In this document: piece after piece, positions 4,908 to 6,495 of the stretch
How positions within the stretch are numbered: position 1 is the stretch's first letter
How the letters are laid out: every line of letters starts with the position of its first letter
Assembly (NCBI GenBank): GCA_021821425.1
Contig: JAKACL010000167.1
Span: 1 to 6,495 of the forward strand
DNA length: 6,495 bases
Origin: Pseudomonadota bacterium
GTDB lineage: Bacteria > Pseudomonadota > Gammaproteobacteria > Burkholderiales > Thiobacillaceae
Direction of reading: 5' to 3'
The notes under the pieces: generated by a model
The model's input: only the letters and a program-made list of their open reading frames with translations
The model's database searches: none
Told to the model about the DNA's origin: nothing
Translations under genes and position numbers: made by a program

Positions 4908-6101
4908 ATGCTGTCTGCAGAAACGCTGGCCACGATCAAATCCACCGCCCCCCTCCTCGCCGAGCAGGGCCAGGCGATTACCGACCTGTTTTATTCCAAG
5001 CTGTTCGCGCAGCACCCGGAATTGCAGCACATCTTCAACATGGCCAATCAGGCGCAGGGCGAGCAATCCCGCGCGCTGGCCGAATCGGTGTTCATGTACG
5101 CCACGCACATCGACAAGCTGCAGAACCTGGGGCCCATGGTCAGCCGCATCGCCCACAAGCACGCCAGCCTGCAGGTCGCGCCCGAGCACTATCCGATCGT
5201 CGGGAAATATCTGCTGGAGGCGATCCAGGACCACCTGGGCCTGGAAGCGGACCATCCCGTGCTCGGCGCCTGGGCCGAGGCCTACACCCAGCTGGCCGGC
5301 ATCTTCATCCAGACCGAGGAGGGCATCTACAGCCACAACGCGATGAAACCCGGCGGCTGGCGCGGCTTCCGCCCGTTTGTCATTCGCGAGATCCGCGACG
5401 AGGCCAGCGGCATCAAGTCGGTCTATCTGCAGGCCGAGGACGGCAAGCCCATCGCCGGTTTCGAGCCGGGTCAATACCTGGGCATCAAGGTCAGGGTACC
5501 CGGCCATGAATACGACGAGATCCGCCAGTATTCGCTGTCTGACGCCCCCGGGAAAAACCACTACCGCATCACCGTCAAGGCCGAAAGCACGCCGCCCAGC
5601 CACGAAGGCAAGGTCTCCAATCACCTGCACGTCGCCCAGCCGGGCGACCGGGTATGGGTGCAGCCGCCTACCGGGGACTTCACCATCAAAAATCCCGACC
5701 GGGAACTGGTCCTGATCGCGGGCGGGGTCGGCATCACGCCCTTGCTGAGCATGCTGCTGCACCGCATCGAAAGCGGCGCGGACATGACCGACCTGACCTT
5801 CATCCATTGCTGCCGGGATGAGGCGCACCATGTGATGCGGGATGAGCTGCGTCAACTCAGCGCGCAGCACGGTTTCCGCTACTACGTCAGTTATGAAAGC
5901 GGCAGCAGTGCCGATCACCAGGGCATCCTCGACCGGGCCGTCCTGTCGCGCTGGCTGACGCAAGCGGACGCCGACGTGTATTTTTGCGGGCCCAAGCCCT
6001 TTATGGCTGCGGTTAACGCCCAGCTTCTACAGATGGGCTTCCGCGACGAGCAACTGCATTACGAAGTCTTCGGTCCCAGCACCCGGTTGCTGACGCACTG
6101 A
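4908..6101 (+). CDS. hmp: Flavohaemoprotein, nitric oxide dioxygenase
   Basis: The 397 residues match E. coli Hmp (396) along the whole length. The globin domain (1 to about 140) has Y29 and Q53 in the distal pocket, F43, proximal haem ligand H85, Y95 and E137. The ferredoxin-reductase part shows the FAD motifs GQYLG (188-192) and RQYS (206-209). The NAD(P)H region has GGVGITPL (272-279), CGP (360-362) and EVFGP (386-390). The cytosolic enzyme oxidises NO to nitrate with O2 and NAD(P)H. All key residues are present, so it should be active. ATG at 4908 has GGGAG at 4898-4902, spacing 5. Expression is probably controlled by NsrR through the operator at 4859-4877. A stretch after residue 226, STPPSHEGKVSN, is a little longer than in E. 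coli. It is probably monocistronic, ending at a hairpin. Confidence 0.97.
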   Translation: MLSAETLATIKSTAPLLAEQGQAITDLFYSKLFAQHPELQHIFNMANQAQGEQSRALAESVFMYATHIDKLQNLGPMVSRIAHKHASLQVAPEHYPIVGKYLLEAIQDHLGLEADHPVLGAWAEAYTQLAGIFIQTEEGIYSHNAMKPGGWRGFRPFVIREIRDEASGIKSVYLQAEDGKPIAGFEPGQYLGIKVRVPGHEYDEIRQYSLSDAPGKNHYRITVKAESTPPSHEGKVSNHLHVAQPGDRVWVQPPTGDFTIKNPDRELVLIAGGVGITPLLSMLLHRIESGADMTDLTFIHCCRDEAHHVMRDELRQLSAQHGFRYYVSYESGSSADHQGILDRAVLSRWLTQADADVYFCGPKPFMAAVNAQLLQMGFRDEQLHYEVFGPSTRLLTH

Positions 6102-6134
6102 CTGGACAGGCATCGCCCCACCCGCCGTGACGAC

Positions 6135-6162
6135 CGCCGCGCCACTGCGCGCTGGCGCGGCG
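6135..6162. terminator. Strong GC hairpin between convergent hmp and ABC permease
   Basis: CGCCGCGCCA (6135-6144) and TGGCGCGGCG (6153-6162) form a perfect 10-bp stem with an 8-base loop. It lies 33 bases after the hmp stop and about 50 bases after the facing permease stop. Its position suggests a bidirectional terminator. No T tract follows on either strand, so it may only pause polymerase or protect the 3' end. Confidence 0.55.
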
Positions 6163-6211
6163 CAGTCGGCTGACCCATCGACACGAACCGGGGCAGCTTT
6201 GCCGTCCGGCT

Positions 6212-6495
6212 TTAATCCAGCGTTTTCCGATAGCGCTTGAAGCCGATCGCCATCACCGCCACCATGAACACCAGGAGGGGCCAGACATTGGGCCAGGTTT
6301 CCGCCCAGCCGTTGCCCTTCAGCATGATGCCGCGCACGATCCGCAAAAAGTGGGTAAGCGGCAGCCCCTCGCCGATGATCTGGGCCCATCGGGGCATGCC
6401 GCGGAAGGGGAACATGAAGCCGGATAGCAGCATGGACGGCAGAAAGAAGAAAAAAGTCATCTGCATCGCCTGCAGCTGGTTTTTGGCGAGGGTGG
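6212..6495 (-). CDS. ABC-2 type transporter permease, C-terminal part, cut by the window edge
   Basis: The frame is open from the window end (first full codons TLAKNQLQA) to TAA at 6212, giving 94 codons of the C-terminus. It does not start at the internal ATG at 6466. The segment NQLQAMQMTFFFFLPSMLLS, followed by GFMFPFRGMP, LPLTHFLRIVRGIMLKG and a final membrane helix VFMVAVMAIGF with KRYRKTLD at the end, is characteristic of DrrB/YhhJ/YbhR-like ABC-2 permeases. These are inner-membrane partners of an ATPase in export of drugs, polysaccharides or other compounds. The ATPase and membrane-fusion genes would be expected upstream, beyond this window. The substrate cannot be told. There is no sign of a link to the NO genes, from which it is separated by convergent orientation. 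Confidence 0.9.
   Translation of the reverse strand, partial: TLAKNQLQAMQMTFFFFLPSMLLSGFMFPFRGMPRWAQIIGEGLPLTHFLRIVRGIMLKGNGWAETWPNVWPLLVFMVAVMAIGFKRYRKTLD

Noticed and set aside
4809..5963. Minus-strand open frame of 384 codons opposite hmp
   Set aside because: Hmp is certain on the other strand, and this frame also runs through the hmp promoter and operator.

Overview
The window looks like a chromosomal segment of a GC-rich betaproteobacterium. A sulfur-oxidising, nitrate-respiring lineage such as Thiobacillus or a relative is my best guess, from the DsrC/TusE-type protein beside NnrS and NsrR-Hmp. The genus is inference, because no marker gene fixes the taxonomy. Coding density is high, and two separate nitrosative-stress loci lie within about 6 kb.

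Layout. Positions 1-490 (minus) hold the start of a YhcC-type radical SAM protein. It follows without any gap after nnrS (491-1687, minus), a polytopic membrane protein of nitric-oxide stress. Positions 1688-1901 carry an imperfect inverted repeat of a dispersed, MITE-like type. Positions 1902-2240 (minus) encode a DsrC/TusE-family protein that keeps the inner C-terminal cysteine but has Trp where the family's near-terminal cysteine should be. A LysR-type regulator (2344-3195, plus) diverges from it across an AT-rich gap with a T-N11-A palindrome.

Positions 3148-4493 are the most unusual part. The 3' end of lysR is followed by a decayed 3' fragment of nsrR. Next come a gene for an exported protein of unknown function (3357-4139, minus) and a 33-bp stem-loop. 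After these, a 48-bp remnant of a lysR 3' end sits in front of the intact nsrR (4344-4781, minus). The convergent lysR/nsrR junction is therefore present twice, in reciprocal truncated form, on either side of the exported-protein gene. This suggests an ancestral lysR-><-nsrR pair split by a duplication or integration event.

The right part is the classical NO-detoxification module. NsrR, an Rrf2 Fe-S repressor, diverges from hmp (4908-6101, plus), the flavohaemoglobin NO dioxygenase. A good sigma-70 promoter and an NsrR-type palindrome lie in the gap. A strong GC hairpin separates hmp from the convergent 3' end of an ABC-2 export permease (6212-6495, minus, cut by the window end).

Working together: NsrR senses NO through its cluster and releases hmp. 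NnrS probably belongs to the same stress response, although I see no convincing NsrR site before it. The LysR regulator may control the divergent DsrC-like gene. Its former adjacency to nsrR hints at a link between the sulfur-relay-type protein and the NO response, but that link is inference.
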